Shown here: in pieces, positions 26,013-33,822 of the stretch
How the letters are laid out: each line of letters starts with the position of its first letter
How positions within the stretch are numbered: the first letter of the stretch is position 1
NCBI RefSeq assembly: GCF_022811925.1
Contig: NZ_CP065511.1
Location: 3,775,501 to 3,839,500, forward strand
Source of the DNA: Cytobacillus oceanisediminis
GTDB lineage: Bacteria > Bacillota > Bacilli > Bacillales > Cytobacillaceae
Direction: 5' to 3'
Length of the DNA: 64,000 bases
Notes under the pieces: model-generated
The model's input: the letters and a program-made list of their open reading frames with translations, nothing else
Told to the model about the DNA's origin: nothing
Databases searched by the model: none
Program-made: the position numbers and the translations under genes

Positions 26013-26044
26013 AAAAATCCCCGAATTTGTACACGGGGATTTTT
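26013..26044 (-). terminator. Terminator between the repeat-protein gene and the two-component genes
   Basis: AAAAATCCCCG/CGGGGATTTTT, 11-bp perfect stem, 10-base loop. It lies 8 bases past the repeat-protein stop; read-through may supply the regulator mRNA, since little promoter sequence is left downstream. Confidence 0.85.
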
Positions 26045-26052
26045 AAAACTTA

Positions 26053-27066
26053 TTACAAAGAGCCTGAATCTGTACTTGTATCAATTTGACCTTCTTTAGA
26101 TACCCGCTGCTTCATGCTGCCATCTTTGCCATGCCCATGACTGCCTCTCATTTCCTTCATGCCCAATCCTTTGATCCCCATAAAAGTTTCTCCAAGTACA
26201 TCCTGTAATTTAGCACTGTCTTTCTCTTCTATTTCCGCGATAAGGTCTGCTGTTGATTTATCATTGGTGGAAATACCCAAGTCCTTAGCGAGATCTGCCA
26301 CTTTTTTCTCCCTAACCTCTTGAGCGATTTGCTGAATGAATTTCCCATCTATTGAAATGCCCAGTTCCTTCGCCTCTTTTTTGACCTTCACTGAAAAGAC
26401 CTCTTGTGCCGCTTCCCGGATATCTTTGCCTTCTATGGAGATTCCTAGTTTTTCAGCCTCTTTTTTTACTGATGCTGTGTATATCTCTTGTTTTAGAGTC
26501 TGCAGATCTGTGCCATCAGCAGAAATTCCAAGCTCTTTTGCCTTCTTATTTAAGGAAGCTGTCTGAATATCCTTCTTGAGGGTCTCCAAATCTTTGTTTT
26601 CAGTCGTCACTCCCAGTTCTTTGGCCTCCTCTTTCAGTTTTGCTGTACCGATTTCTTCATGGAGAGCTTCTGCATCTTTTCCTTCTGTCTTGATGCCCAA
26701 TTCTGCAGCTTTCTTTTTCAGCTTAGCAAGCATTACTTCCTCCATAAGGTCTTCAGTGTCTTTTCCATCCGTTTTAATCCCAAGCTCCTTCGCTTCTTTC
26801 AGAATTTCTGCTTCGCGGATTTCCCCATTTAAAGTTCCGGCACCTTTTCCTTCTGTTTTAATGCCGAGCTCTTCAGCCCTTTGAAGGATAGATTCAGAGT
26901 CATTAGTAAACCCCCTGCCATGATGGCCAGACCCCTTGCTTTTAAATTTCCAGCTTAACTCGCCTTTTTCTGCAGAAGCTTCTGTATCTGCTGCAAAAGA
27001 TGTTGTTGCATACCCCCCTGCCAGTAATAAACCTGCAAGGCTAAAACCAATGATTGTTTTTTTCAT
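26053..27066 (-). CDS. Secreted protein of eight 28-residue repeats
   Basis: 337 residues. Signal peptide 1-25 (MKKTIIGFSLAGLLLAGG, cleavage after SFA). A short basic/Gly/His stretch to residue 59 is followed by eight exact 28-residue repeats at 60-283. The repeat consensus is LKKEAKELGIxTxGKDxxxL followed by xxEIxxAx. A tail of 54 residues rich in Gly, His and Ser follows. The motif resembles a SAP/HeH-type helix-turn-helix (ELGI.T.GK...L..EI). No enzyme signature and no sortase motif. Its ATG is preceded by AGGAGG. Adjacent to, and probably regulated by, the downstream two-component system. Function unknown. Confidence 0.85.
   Translation of the reverse strand: MKKTIIGFSLAGLLLAGGYATTSFAADTEASAEKGELSWKFKSKGSGHHGRGFTNDSESILQRAEELGIKTEGKGAGTLNGEIREAEILKEAKELGIKTDGKDTEDLMEEVMLAKLKKKAAELGIKTEGKDAEALHEEIGTAKLKEEAKELGVTTENKDLETLKKDIQTASLNKKAKELGISADGTDLQTLKQEIYTASVKKEAEKLGISIEGKDIREAAQEVFSVKVKKEAKELGISIDGKFIQQIAQEVREKKVADLAKDLGISTNDKSTADLIAEIEEKDSAKLQDVLGETFMGIKGLGMKEMRGSHGHGKDGSMKQRVSKEGQIDTSTDSGSL
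26218..26889 (-). repeat. Eight in-frame 84-bp repeats
   Basis: Encodes residues 60-283 of the secreted protein: eight units of exactly 28 codons with no length variation. Units have diverged at the protein level, the ELGI core and the following K/S-T/I-x-G-K being best conserved. This means old duplication followed by selection, not recent slippage. Confidence 0.9.
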
Positions 27067-27117
27067 TACTATACCTCCTGATCATTTTCAAGGCCAAGCA
27101 TTCTTAACCTCGACTTT

Positions 27118-27150
27118 ACTATATCGGTGCAATATGTCAGGAAGATGTCA
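27118..27150 (-). promoter_or_regulatory. Activator-type promoter with 11-bp direct repeats
   Basis: Minus strand: TGACAT at 27150-27145 and again at 27139-27134 (TGACAT-n5-TGACAT), then -10 TATAGT at 27123-27118. The -35 position (27146-27141) reads ATCTTC, poor for sigma-A, and is covered by the repeats. Inferred binding site of the neighbouring OmpR-family regulator. Confidence 0.55.
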
Positions 27151-27164
27151 AAAAAACTCAACAA

Positions 27165-27207
27165 TAAAAAAACCGCCAATGCCGCAATAATCGGCCAAAC
27201 GGTTTTT
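27165..27207 (-). terminator. Terminator of the MATE gene, overlapping its stop
   Basis: AAAAACCG ... CGGTTTTT outer stem with an inner GCCG/CGGC stem. On the minus strand the run of T lies downstream. Confidence 0.75.
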
Positions 27208-28576
27208 AGCCTGCTTCCCGTATTTCTTCATTGATAAATTTCTTCTTCTGGATAAAGATGAGCCTCATTGAAAGACAAACACCTGCAGCAAGAAGCCCGA
27301 ACGTAAGGCCAAGCCAATATCCAGTAGCCCCGAGGCTGGTATGATGTGCAAGAACGTACCCAGCAGGCAGACAGATCAGCCAATAGGCAATCAATGTGAT
27401 AACAAAAGAAATATTCACATCTTTATATCCTCTTAATGCAGCTTGTGCAGTAGCTTGGATGGCATCAGAAATCTGGAAAAACAGGGCGTAAATTAGAAAA
27501 TGGGCAGTTAAGGCAATAACAGCACTATCAGTAGAATAAAAACCTGCAACTTCATATCGGAAAAATACGACAAGCAGCCCAGTAAACAAGGCAATCAATA
27601 CGGCTAAATAGATGCCAAGCCAACTGTAGGACTTTGCATCCTTATACCTGCCTGCACCCACTTCAAATCCGACTAACACTGTCTGCGCCATGGAAATGCT
27701 AATCGGGATCATATACAGGAAGGAAACAATGTTTAATGCAGACTGATAAGCGGCAATTGTTGTCACATTGAACTTGCTGATTAAGATGGTCACCACGGCA
27801 AACATACTCGTTTCAAAAAAGATTGACAATCCCATGGGTACTCCAATCTTTAAGATTTCTTTGCATTTTCCCCATGAAAAATCTTTAAGACCGCTGAATA
27901 TCCCATAGCTTGAAAAAGGCTCCTTCGTTTTTATAATAAAAGCAGTCATGATAAGGATGAACCAGTAAGTAAAAGAAGTTGCATACCCGCCTCCTGCTCC
28001 TCCCAATTCAGGAAATCCCCAATAGCCAAAGATCAGGACATAATTCAGGAAGAAATTGATTGGAAGTGAACAAAACAAAATCACCATTACAACTCTCGTT
28101 TTGCCGAGTGCATAGATGAAAGATCTTAAAACATTAAATATGAATAAAGGAATGATTCCAAAGCTGAGTCCCACAAGATAGCCCCGAGCCGTTGCTTCCA
28201 CAGCATTAGTCAGATTCATGCTATCAAGCAGCGGGTCAAGCAAAAATGAACCCAATAGGATGACTGCGAAGGCAATAACAAAGCCCAGAACTATTCCATT
28301 TTTAACAATAGAAGTAACTTCTTTGTTCTTTTTCTCTCCAAACGCTTGAGCCGCAATTGGAGATACAGCCATTAAAATTCCGCTGAGCCCGGTAAAAACA
28401 GGATTCCAAATGGAGGAGCCTATCGCTACGCCAGCAAGGTTGGAAGCATTATATCTTCCCGACATGATCGTATTAAAAAAGACCATTGCAAACATGCCAA
28501 GCTGCGTAATTAAAATAGGAATTAACATGATTGTAATTTGCCTGATCTTCTCCTGAAAAGTAAACGTTTGATACAT
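27206..28576 (-). CDS. MATE family efflux transporter
   Basis: 456 residues, 12 hydrophobic segments in two halves. LIPILITQLGMFAMVFFNTI and AIGSSIWNPVFTGLSGILMAVSPIAAQAFG are the MATE N-lobe signatures; PISISMAQTVLVGFEVGAGR is the C-lobe equivalent. Na+ or H+ driven export of cationic drugs. GAAGGAG 9 bases upstream fixes the ATG at 28576 over a longer frame. Monocistronic. Confidence 0.92.
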   Translation of the reverse strand: MYQTFTFQEKIRQITIMLIPILITQLGMFAMVFFNTIMSGRYNASNLAGVAIGSSIWNPVFTGLSGILMAVSPIAAQAFGEKKNKEVTSIVKNGIVLGFVIAFAVILLGSFLLDPLLDSMNLTNAVEATARGYLVGLSFGIIPLFIFNVLRSFIYALGKTRVVMVILFCSLPINFFLNYVLIFGYWGFPELGGAGGGYATSFTYWFILIMTAFIIKTKEPFSSYGIFSGLKDFSWGKCKEILKIGVPMGLSIFFETSMFAVVTILISKFNVTTIAAYQSALNIVSFLYMIPISISMAQTVLVGFEVGAGRYKDAKSYSWLGIYLAVLIALFTGLLVVFFRYEVAGFYSTDSAVIALTAHFLIYALFFQISDAIQATAQAALRGYKDVNISFVITLIAYWLICLPAGYVLAHHTSLGATGYWLGLTFGLLAAGVCLSMRLIFIQKKKFINEEIREAG

Positions 28577-28661
28577 CCTAAGGACTCCTTCACAAAATAT
28601 TAAACACAAATATCATTATATTATATCTTTAAGAAGAAAGACCTTACTTTTATACAAAAGA

Positions 28662-28686
28662 AAAAAGAGCTTCAGAAGCTCTTTTT
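28662..28686 (-). terminator. Terminator of the SRPBCC-arsR operon
   Basis: AAAAAGAGCTTC-a-GAAGCTCTTTTT, perfect 12-bp stem, T-run on the minus strand. Confidence 0.85.
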
Positions 28687-28693
28687 CAGGACA

Positions 28694-29020
28694 TCACTCA
28701 TTTTCTTCTTCAACTATATATTTAAGTTTTTGCAGCTTATTATTCCAGAATTGTTCATAATAGGATAGCCATTGCTTCAATTCTGTCAGCGGCTCAGGCT
28801 GGAGATGGTAGATTCTTTCTCTGCCTGCCTTTTTCCCTTTTACTAACTCAGCTTCAGAAAGGATATGAAGATGTTTTGATATGGCGGTCCGGCTTATGGG
28901 AAAATGAGCACTTATCTCTGAGATTGGGCGTTCTTTTTCAGCCAGCAGCCTTAATACTTCTCTCCGCGTTGGATCGGCGATTGCCTGAAACACATCATGT
29001 TTCCTGGCAGAAGCACCCAT
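28694..29020 (-). CDS. ArsR family transcriptional regulator
   Basis: 108 residues. IADPTRREVLRLLAEKERP, ISRTAISKHLHILSEAELV and the wing GRERIYHLQPEPL form the ArsR/SmtB winged helix. There are no Cys metal ligands; matches the SRPBCC-linked (SdpR-like) branch. The ATG overlaps the SRPBCC stop (TAATG), so the two are cotranslated. Two identical palindromic boxes upstream of the pair are its likely operators. Confidence 0.9.
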   Translation of the reverse strand: MGASARKHDVFQAIADPTRREVLRLLAEKERPISEISAHFPISRTAISKHLHILSEAELVKGKKAGRERIYHLQPEPLTELKQWLSYYEQFWNNKLQKLKYIVEEENE

Positions 29021-29436
29021 TATTCCTCAACAACCTTGCCAAGCTTTGCGAGAATTCCAGTCCATCCCTGAGACATTCTTTCACGGATAACCGCACTCTC
29101 GGCTTGAGCTTTCTCAACCAGTTCATCTGACTGTTTCCAGCCGCCATGTATAAGAGTAAATTCAGTTTTGCCGCCCAAATCTTTCAAAAGGAAAGATACA
29201 AACCATCCATCTGTATCCCATTTAAAAGAAAGCCGGTTAGGTTCATCCAGTTCTGTGACCTTACACGGGGACGGACCAAATGGTGACTGAATATGAAATT
29301 CATAGCCCAGCTCAGCCTTAAAATCATTTGGCATAAACCAGGCTTCGATCCCTTCAGATGTAGAGACTGTCTTCCAAACTTTTTCAATTGGCGCATTAAG
29401 TATGACTGTTTGTTTAATATCCTGAAGTGTTTCCAT
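29020..29436 (-). CDS. SRPBCC (AHSA1-like) domain protein
   Basis: 138 residues. [26 protein letters not shown] and the C-terminal [15 protein letters not shown] are typical of the activator-of-Hsp90-like START fold. Probably binds a hydrophobic ligand, perhaps the inducer of the ArsR partner. Start at 29436 has GGAG at 9 bases; a Met two codons earlier is only 3 bases from it. First gene of a two-gene operon. Confidence 0.88.
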   Translation of the reverse strand: METLQDIKQTVILNAPIEKVWKTVSTSEGIEAWFMPNDFKAELGYEFHIQSPFGPSPCKVTELDEPNRLSFKWDTDGWFVSFLLKDLGGKTEFTLIHGGWKQSDELVEKAQAESAVIRERMSQGWTGILAKLGKVVEE

Positions 29437-29461
29437 TTTCATGCTCTCCTTTAATTATAAA

Positions 29462-29507
29462 ATACAACCTTTTGGTTTCATTTAAATCATATACAACCTT
29501 TTGGTTT
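29462..29507. promoter_or_regulatory. Twin operator boxes upstream of the SRPBCC-arsR operon
   Basis: ATACAACCTTTTGGTTT occurs twice identically (29462-29478, 29491-29507), start-to-start 29 bp. Each box contains the palindrome AACC-TT/TT-GGTT. Position 26-71 bases before the start fits repression by the ArsR protein. Confidence 0.65.
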
Positions 29508-29611
29508 TATGTCAACTGGAATATTATGATGTTTCCTAAAATAAAGCCTAAATATGCAGGTTAATCCATATAATTTACAGAATTATTCTTATATCTAAAG
29601 GAGGGATAATG

Positions 29612-30409
29612 ATGCAGGAAACGATTCATGCCAAAAAACTTTCTGATCTGGAAACTGCGATTCTTACATATGTGCGACCCGATACTTTTCCGCTGGCTAT
29701 AAGAGTTTTGAAAAAAGAGGAGGCACTGCCTGACAGGATAAAGCGTCCGGCAAGAGACTTTGGCAAAACATTCAGCATCTGTCAGGGTGTGACAATGTCA
29801 AGAAGATATGGCTGGTCCATTGCCATGGGCAAAGAAGACTTATCATGCCCCATTGCCAAAATCGCTTTTGGGTTTGAAGAGGAACTGGACTATTACTCAA
29901 AAGGCAGTTTAACAGATGGCATGTACACAAAAACCTGTGACCTTGGTGCCTTAACCGAAGCGGCAGTTCCTAAATTTTCAAAAGAGGAAGCCGGAACTAT
30001 TTTAATGGCTCCTCTGGGGAGAGCAGCATTTGAACCGGAAGTAATCACAGTTTATGGGAATTCAGCACAAGTCATGAGAATGGTTGCGGGTGCACTCTAT
30101 CATACGGGCGGAGAAATCACATCTACTTTTACTGCTAGAGCTGACTGTGCCGATATCGTTATTAAGACAATAAAAACCGGTAAGCCGCAGGTGATCCTGC
30201 CATGCTATGGAGATCGGGTTTTCGGGCAGACACATGATCATGAAATGGCCTTCACCATTCCTTTTTCCATGGCAGATGAGTTTGCTGAGGGATTAAAGCA
30301 AACCCACAAAGGCGGTGTGCGCTACCCTGTCCCAACCTACCTTCAATATGAGGCAAAGTATCCGGACACATATGAGAAGCTGAACGAGATGTTTGACAGC
30401 CTCCCTTGA
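29612..30409 (+). CDS. DUF169 domain protein
   Basis: 265 residues. Shows the family blocks SICQGVTMSRRYGW, CPIAKIAFGFEEE, APLGRAAFEPEVITVYGN and GKPQVILPCYGDRVFGQTHD, with conserved Cys in three of them. DUF169 proteins are widespread cytosolic proteins of unknown function, with redox or metal binding suspected from the cysteines. GGAGGG is 6 bases before the second of two adjacent ATGs, which I take as the start. Its own terminator follows. Confidence 0.87.
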   Translation: MQETIHAKKLSDLETAILTYVRPDTFPLAIRVLKKEEALPDRIKRPARDFGKTFSICQGVTMSRRYGWSIAMGKEDLSCPIAKIAFGFEEELDYYSKGSLTDGMYTKTCDLGALTEAAVPKFSKEEAGTILMAPLGRAAFEPEVITVYGNSAQVMRMVAGALYHTGGEITSTFTARADCADIVIKTIKTGKPQVILPCYGDRVFGQTHDHEMAFTIPFSMADEFAEGLKQTHKGGVRYPVPTYLQYEAKYPDTYEKLNEMFDSLP

Positions 30410-30418
30410 TTTATTGAT

Positions 30419-30458
30419 GCTGGTACCCCTAAGAAGAGGTACCGGCTTGTTTCATTTT
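30419..30458 (+). terminator. Terminator of the DUF169 gene
   Basis: GCTGGTACC/GGTACCGGC, 9-bp stem with one G-T pair, 10-base loop, then TTGTTTCATTTT. Confidence 0.75.
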
Positions 30459-30500
30459 GGGAAAAGGGTAAAATAAAAACAGACAGCTATTAAGAAAAGA

Positions 30501-31112
30501 GTGAAATTTTTGAGCAGCTTATTCCCATCTCTATATGATTTGGCCATGCAGCCTTTTGAAAAAAGAAAATTCCGGCAAATCAGAAGTAAGATTCTTTCCA
30601 TGGCTGCCGGCCGTGTACTCGAAGTTGGTGCCGGCACAGGCATTAACTTCCCATTATACAAAAATGCGGCTCGGGTCGATGCCATTGAACCAAATCAGGC
30701 AATGATTGAGAAATCTATTCCACGCAAGAATGCGGCTGCGGTTCCTATCCATATCCACCGGCAGTCTGCTGAAGATCTTGAATTTGCGGACAATACATTT
30801 GATTCAGCAGTTGCTACTCTTGTTTTCTGTACGATACCAGATCCTTACAAAGCACTCTCGGAGATCAAAAGAGTCTGTAAGCCACAGGCAAAAATACTAT
30901 TCTTTGAACATGTAAAAATGGAGCAGCCCGCTTTGGCATTTGCCCAGGAAGCCCTAAACCCTCTATGGAAACGAATTTGTGACGGCTGCCATCTAAACCG
31001 TGATACACTTCTGGCTATACAGGAATCCGGCATGAAGGTTTCGAACGTGACTTCCTATTATAAAGGTTTGTTTCTGGTAGTGGAGTGTGAGAATAGTGAT
31101 GGCGGCCGTTAA
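30501..31112 (+). CDS. Class I SAM-dependent methyltransferase
   Basis: 203 residues. Motif I LEVGAGTGINFPLY, acidic loop DAIEPNQAMIE, AEDLEFADNTFDSAVATLVFC (motifs II/III) and a late FEHVKMEQ segment resemble the METTL7/UbiE-like group. Substrate unknown. The start is GTG at 30501; the ribosome site is weak (AAGAAAAGA). Followed by the first 52-bp tandem array rather than another gene. Confidence 0.85.
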   Translation: MKFLSSLFPSLYDLAMQPFEKRKFRQIRSKILSMAAGRVLEVGAGTGINFPLYKNAARVDAIEPNQAMIEKSIPRKNAAAVPIHIHRQSAEDLEFADNTFDSAVATLVFCTIPDPYKALSEIKRVCKPQAKILFFEHVKMEQPALAFAQEALNPLWKRICDGCHLNRDTLLAIQESGMKVSNVTSYYKGLFLVVECENSDGGR

Positions 31113-31215
31113 TCTTCTGCTAGCGGCGCCATTTTTGATTATTTTGGGATTGGAACTCTATTTTTGTTGATAGCAGCCGATTAGCTGCCGTTTTTTCTCC
31201 CTCTTACCTCTTTAC

Positions 31216-31505
31216 GGCGTTAATCCGGCTGGTTAACTACCATTTCCCTCTTCACTACCACATTTTCGGCGTTAATCCAGTTGATTAACTACCATTTTCC
31301 TCTTCACTACCACATTTTCGGCGTTAATCCAGTTGATTAACTACCATTTTCCTCCCCACAACCACATTTTCGGCGTTAATCCAGTTGATTAACTACCATT
31401 TTCCTCTTCACTACCATATTTTCGGCATTAATCCAGCTACTTAACTACCATTTTCCTCCCCACAACCACATTTTCGGCGTTAATGCGAAAGATTAATTTC
31501 CATTC
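31216..31505. repeat. Tandem array, 52-bp period, five to six units
   Basis: GGCGTTAATC recurs at 31216, 31268, 31320, 31372, 31424 (variant GGCATTAATC) and 31476, exactly 52 bases apart; the last unit is partial and diverged. Each central unit contains the inverted repeat TTAATC-n5-GATTAA followed by a pyrimidine-rich stretch (CTACCATTTTCCTC). Not coding. The rest of 31113-31603 holds a terminator and nothing else recognisable. Confidence 0.9.
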
Positions 31506-31569
31506 TAATTCATGATCCGCTTTCGTCTTTTTTCATAGTACAAATTAGAAATCCTTTTCAGTTCTCCAC

Positions 31570-31600
31570 AAAAAAGAAGGCCGATTCAATCAGCCTCCTT
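31570..31600 (-). terminator. Terminator of the liv/CoA-ligase operon
   Basis: AGGCTGAT/ATCGGCCT (one G-T pair) 8-bp stem followed on the minus strand by TTCTTTTTT, just past the ligase stop at 31604. Confidence 0.75.
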
Positions 31601-31603
31601 TGA

Positions 31604-32776
31604 CTACACCTTTTTTAATTCGTAATTCCGGTTATCCACCAGCTTCTTATCATTCTTTTTAATTGAGCCTGCCGATGTTAATTCAAGGATTGGCTTGACC
31701 CGGATCACTTCCTGAATTTTTGATGAAAGCTCAGATTCTAACCCTTCCTCGGAATCTATGAAAATTGTAAGCTGATCCTGTCCGTTCTCATTTGTGACAA
31801 CTGCCTGGAATACCGAATACCCTGCTTCATTCAAGACCTGTGCAAGCTGTTTTTCTCTTACAAACATTCCTTTTACCTTTACTCCATCACTAACACGTCC
31901 CAACACTCCTGCAATCCTTTTTCCCTCGTACCCTTTAACCCAGCGGGAGAGGTCGCCTGTTCCAAAGCGGATGAGCGGGTAGCTTTTATCAAATAGAGTG
32001 ACAACCACTTCTCCTTCTCCACCTGAAACCTCCCATCCAGTCTGCGGGTCACAGATTTGTACGATGGCAGAATCAGTTATTCTCAGCCCAGGGCCCTGCT
32101 TGTCTTCAAAAGCAATACATCCGCAATCCGCAGTCCCATAGCCTTCATATACCGAAATCCCATTGTCTTCACACCTTTTCCGCATTTGTTCAGTCAGCAT
32201 TTCAGCAGTAAAGAATACTTTGTTAACCGCTATTTCGTTACCAATCTTCCATCCTTTCTCTTCAAGGGCATCAAGCAAAAGGTTAAAAAAGCTGGGGGTT
32301 CCGACATAGCCGGTTACCTGGATATCCTTCATAATCTGAATCTGCAGCTCCCGATTCCCGGTTCCGGCCGGTATTACAGTTGCGCCTAATTCACGAAGTG
32401 CCGAGTCAAACATAAAGCCTGCCGGTGAAAGATGATAGGAAAATGTATTCTGTACCATATCACCACTGTTAAACCCAGCTGCCCTGAGAGCCTCTGAAAA
32501 ACGCCAGAAATCTTTCTCCGTAGTTTGCGGATCATAAATTGGACCTGGTGACATAAAGATTCGTGCCATCTCATTTGGCTTTACAGCTGCAAGGCTTCCG
32601 AAGGGCTGATCTGCAGATTGCATATCCGGCAATCGATCTTTTTTAAGCACGGGAATTTTTTGTAAATCTTTTAGGGATAGAATGTCACTTGGAGAAATGC
32701 GTGCATCATCAAGCTGACATTTAAATCCTTTGGCATTGTCATATGCATGCTGAATCACTTCCTTCAGCTTTTCCAC
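31604..32776 (-). CDS. Phenylacetate-CoA ligase-like AMP-binding enzyme
   Basis: 390 residues, shorter than canonical acyl-CoA synthetases and of PaaK-like layout. Features: ARIFMSPGPIYDPQT (phosphate loop region, degenerate), YEGYGTADCGCIAFE, and LIRFGTGDLSRWV as the hinge-proximal motif. Expected to adenylate an aryl or carboxylic acid and form the CoA thioester. The GTG start at 32776 overlaps the livF stop (TAGTG), indicating coupling. Last gene of the transport operon; substrate unknown. Confidence 0.8.
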   Translation of the reverse strand: MEKLKEVIQHAYDNAKGFKCQLDDARISPSDILSLKDLQKIPVLKKDRLPDMQSADQPFGSLAAVKPNEMARIFMSPGPIYDPQTTEKDFWRFSEALRAAGFNSGDMVQNTFSYHLSPAGFMFDSALRELGATVIPAGTGNRELQIQIMKDIQVTGYVGTPSFFNLLLDALEEKGWKIGNEIAVNKVFFTAEMLTEQMRKRCEDNGISVYEGYGTADCGCIAFEDKQGPGLRITDSAIVQICDPQTGWEVSGGEGEVVVTLFDKSYPLIRFGTGDLSRWVKGYEGKRIAGVLGRVSDGVKVKGMFVREKQLAQVLNEAGYSVFQAVVTNENGQDQLTIFIDSEEGLESELSSKIQEVIRVKPILELTSAGSIKKNDKKLVDNRNYELKKV

Positions 32777-33564
32777 TACAGCCACCTCTTTCTTCTTTTA
32801 TAAGATTTAATATCTTTATAGCTTTTCCGTCCCTTATCTCCCATTCCAAGGTAAAATTCACGCACATCCTGATTGGAAAGGAGCCGCTCCACCGTTCCAT
32901 CCATCACAATCCGGCCGTTTTCCATGATGTATCCATAATCAGCAATCGATAAGGCAACATTGGCATTCTGCTCAACTACCAGTATCGTAGTCCCCTCTTC
33001 TTCATTGATTTTTTTTATGATCCCGAAAATCTCTTTTACTAATAGAGGGGCCAGTCCTAATGAAGGTTCATCGAGAAGCAGCACCTTTGGCTTTGCCATG
33101 ATACCCCTGCCAATGGCCAGCATTTGCTGCTCTCCACCTGACAGATATCCGGCCTGCCTGTGCTTCAGCATTTCAAGCTTTGGAAAGTAATGATAGACTT
33201 TTTGAATATCACTTTTAATATTCTTCCGGTCTTTCCTGGTATGCGCACCTGCAATCAGGTTATCTTCCACAGAAAGGTGCTTGAAGACACGTCTTCCTTC
33301 CATGCACTGAAAAATGCCTTTCTTTACGATGGTTTCAGCATCGCTTACATCAATGCGCTCCCCATACAGCTCGATAAACCCGTCTGTTACTTCACCATTC
33401 TCACTCTTCAACAGTCCGGAAATGGCTTTAAGGGTAGTCGTTTTTCCGGCGCCATTACTGCCGAGCAGAGCAACTATTTTCCCTTTAGGCACCACCATCG
33501 ACATCCCCTTTAGTACAAGGATGACCTTATCGTACATCACTTCGACATTGTTAATTGTCAGCAT
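32776..33564 (-). CDS. livF: ABC transporter ATPase, LivF type
   Basis: 262 residues. Walker A GSNGAGKT, Q-loop FQCMEGRRVF, signature LSGGEQQ, Walker B VLLLDEPSLGLAP, H-loop VEQNANVALS. LivF-type ATPase of the branched-chain amino acid (HAAT) ABC family. Tail is basic (KSYKDIKSYKRRKRW), longer than usual. Separated from the binding-protein gene by 258 bases containing degenerate 20-21-bp repeats, so expression could be set separately. Confidence 0.92.
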   Translation of the reverse strand: MLTINNVEVMYDKVILVLKGMSMVVPKGKIVALLGSNGAGKTTTLKAISGLLKSENGEVTDGFIELYGERIDVSDAETIVKKGIFQCMEGRRVFKHLSVEDNLIAGAHTRKDRKNIKSDIQKVYHYFPKLEMLKHRQAGYLSGGEQQMLAIGRGIMAKPKVLLLDEPSLGLAPLLVKEIFGIIKKINEEEGTTILVVEQNANVALSIADYGYIMENGRIVMDGTVERLLSNQDVREFYLGMGDKGRKSYKDIKSYKRRKRWL

Positions 33565-33635
33565 GCATCTGTCCTCCCAGCTTTTTATAAACTCTTTCTC
33601 TATTTATTCGTTCCAAGGTCAAGTTCTGAATCATA

Positions 33636-33760
33636 TGTTGTTTGCTGGTTTTCTAGGTTTATTTGCAAAATCTGAGATTTGTTTGCTGATTCCGATAGTT
33701 TGTTTGGAAAATTTCATGTTTCTTTGCCAAATTTCGAGTTTATTGCTAAGTTCACACTTT
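33636..33760. repeat. Degenerate ~20-21-bp tandem repeats
   Basis: TTTGC-type cores at 33641, 33662, 33682, 33703, 33723 and 33742, each preceded by GTTTR and followed by an AATTTCGA-like end. About six units with 19-21 base spacing. No coding capacity. Confidence 0.5.
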
Positions 33761-33822
33761 AGCGATGTTCCAAGCCTTTAAAAGCTAACAGGAGGCGGGT
33801 ATCAAACCTCGCCCCCATCATT

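Noticed and set aside
31216..31505. CRISPR array
   Set aside because: Tandem repeat with near-identical whole units; no variable spacers.
33790..33822. Terminator after the binding-protein gene
   Set aside because: The GGAGGCGGG/CTCGCCCCC stem has mismatches and no T-run, so not convincing.
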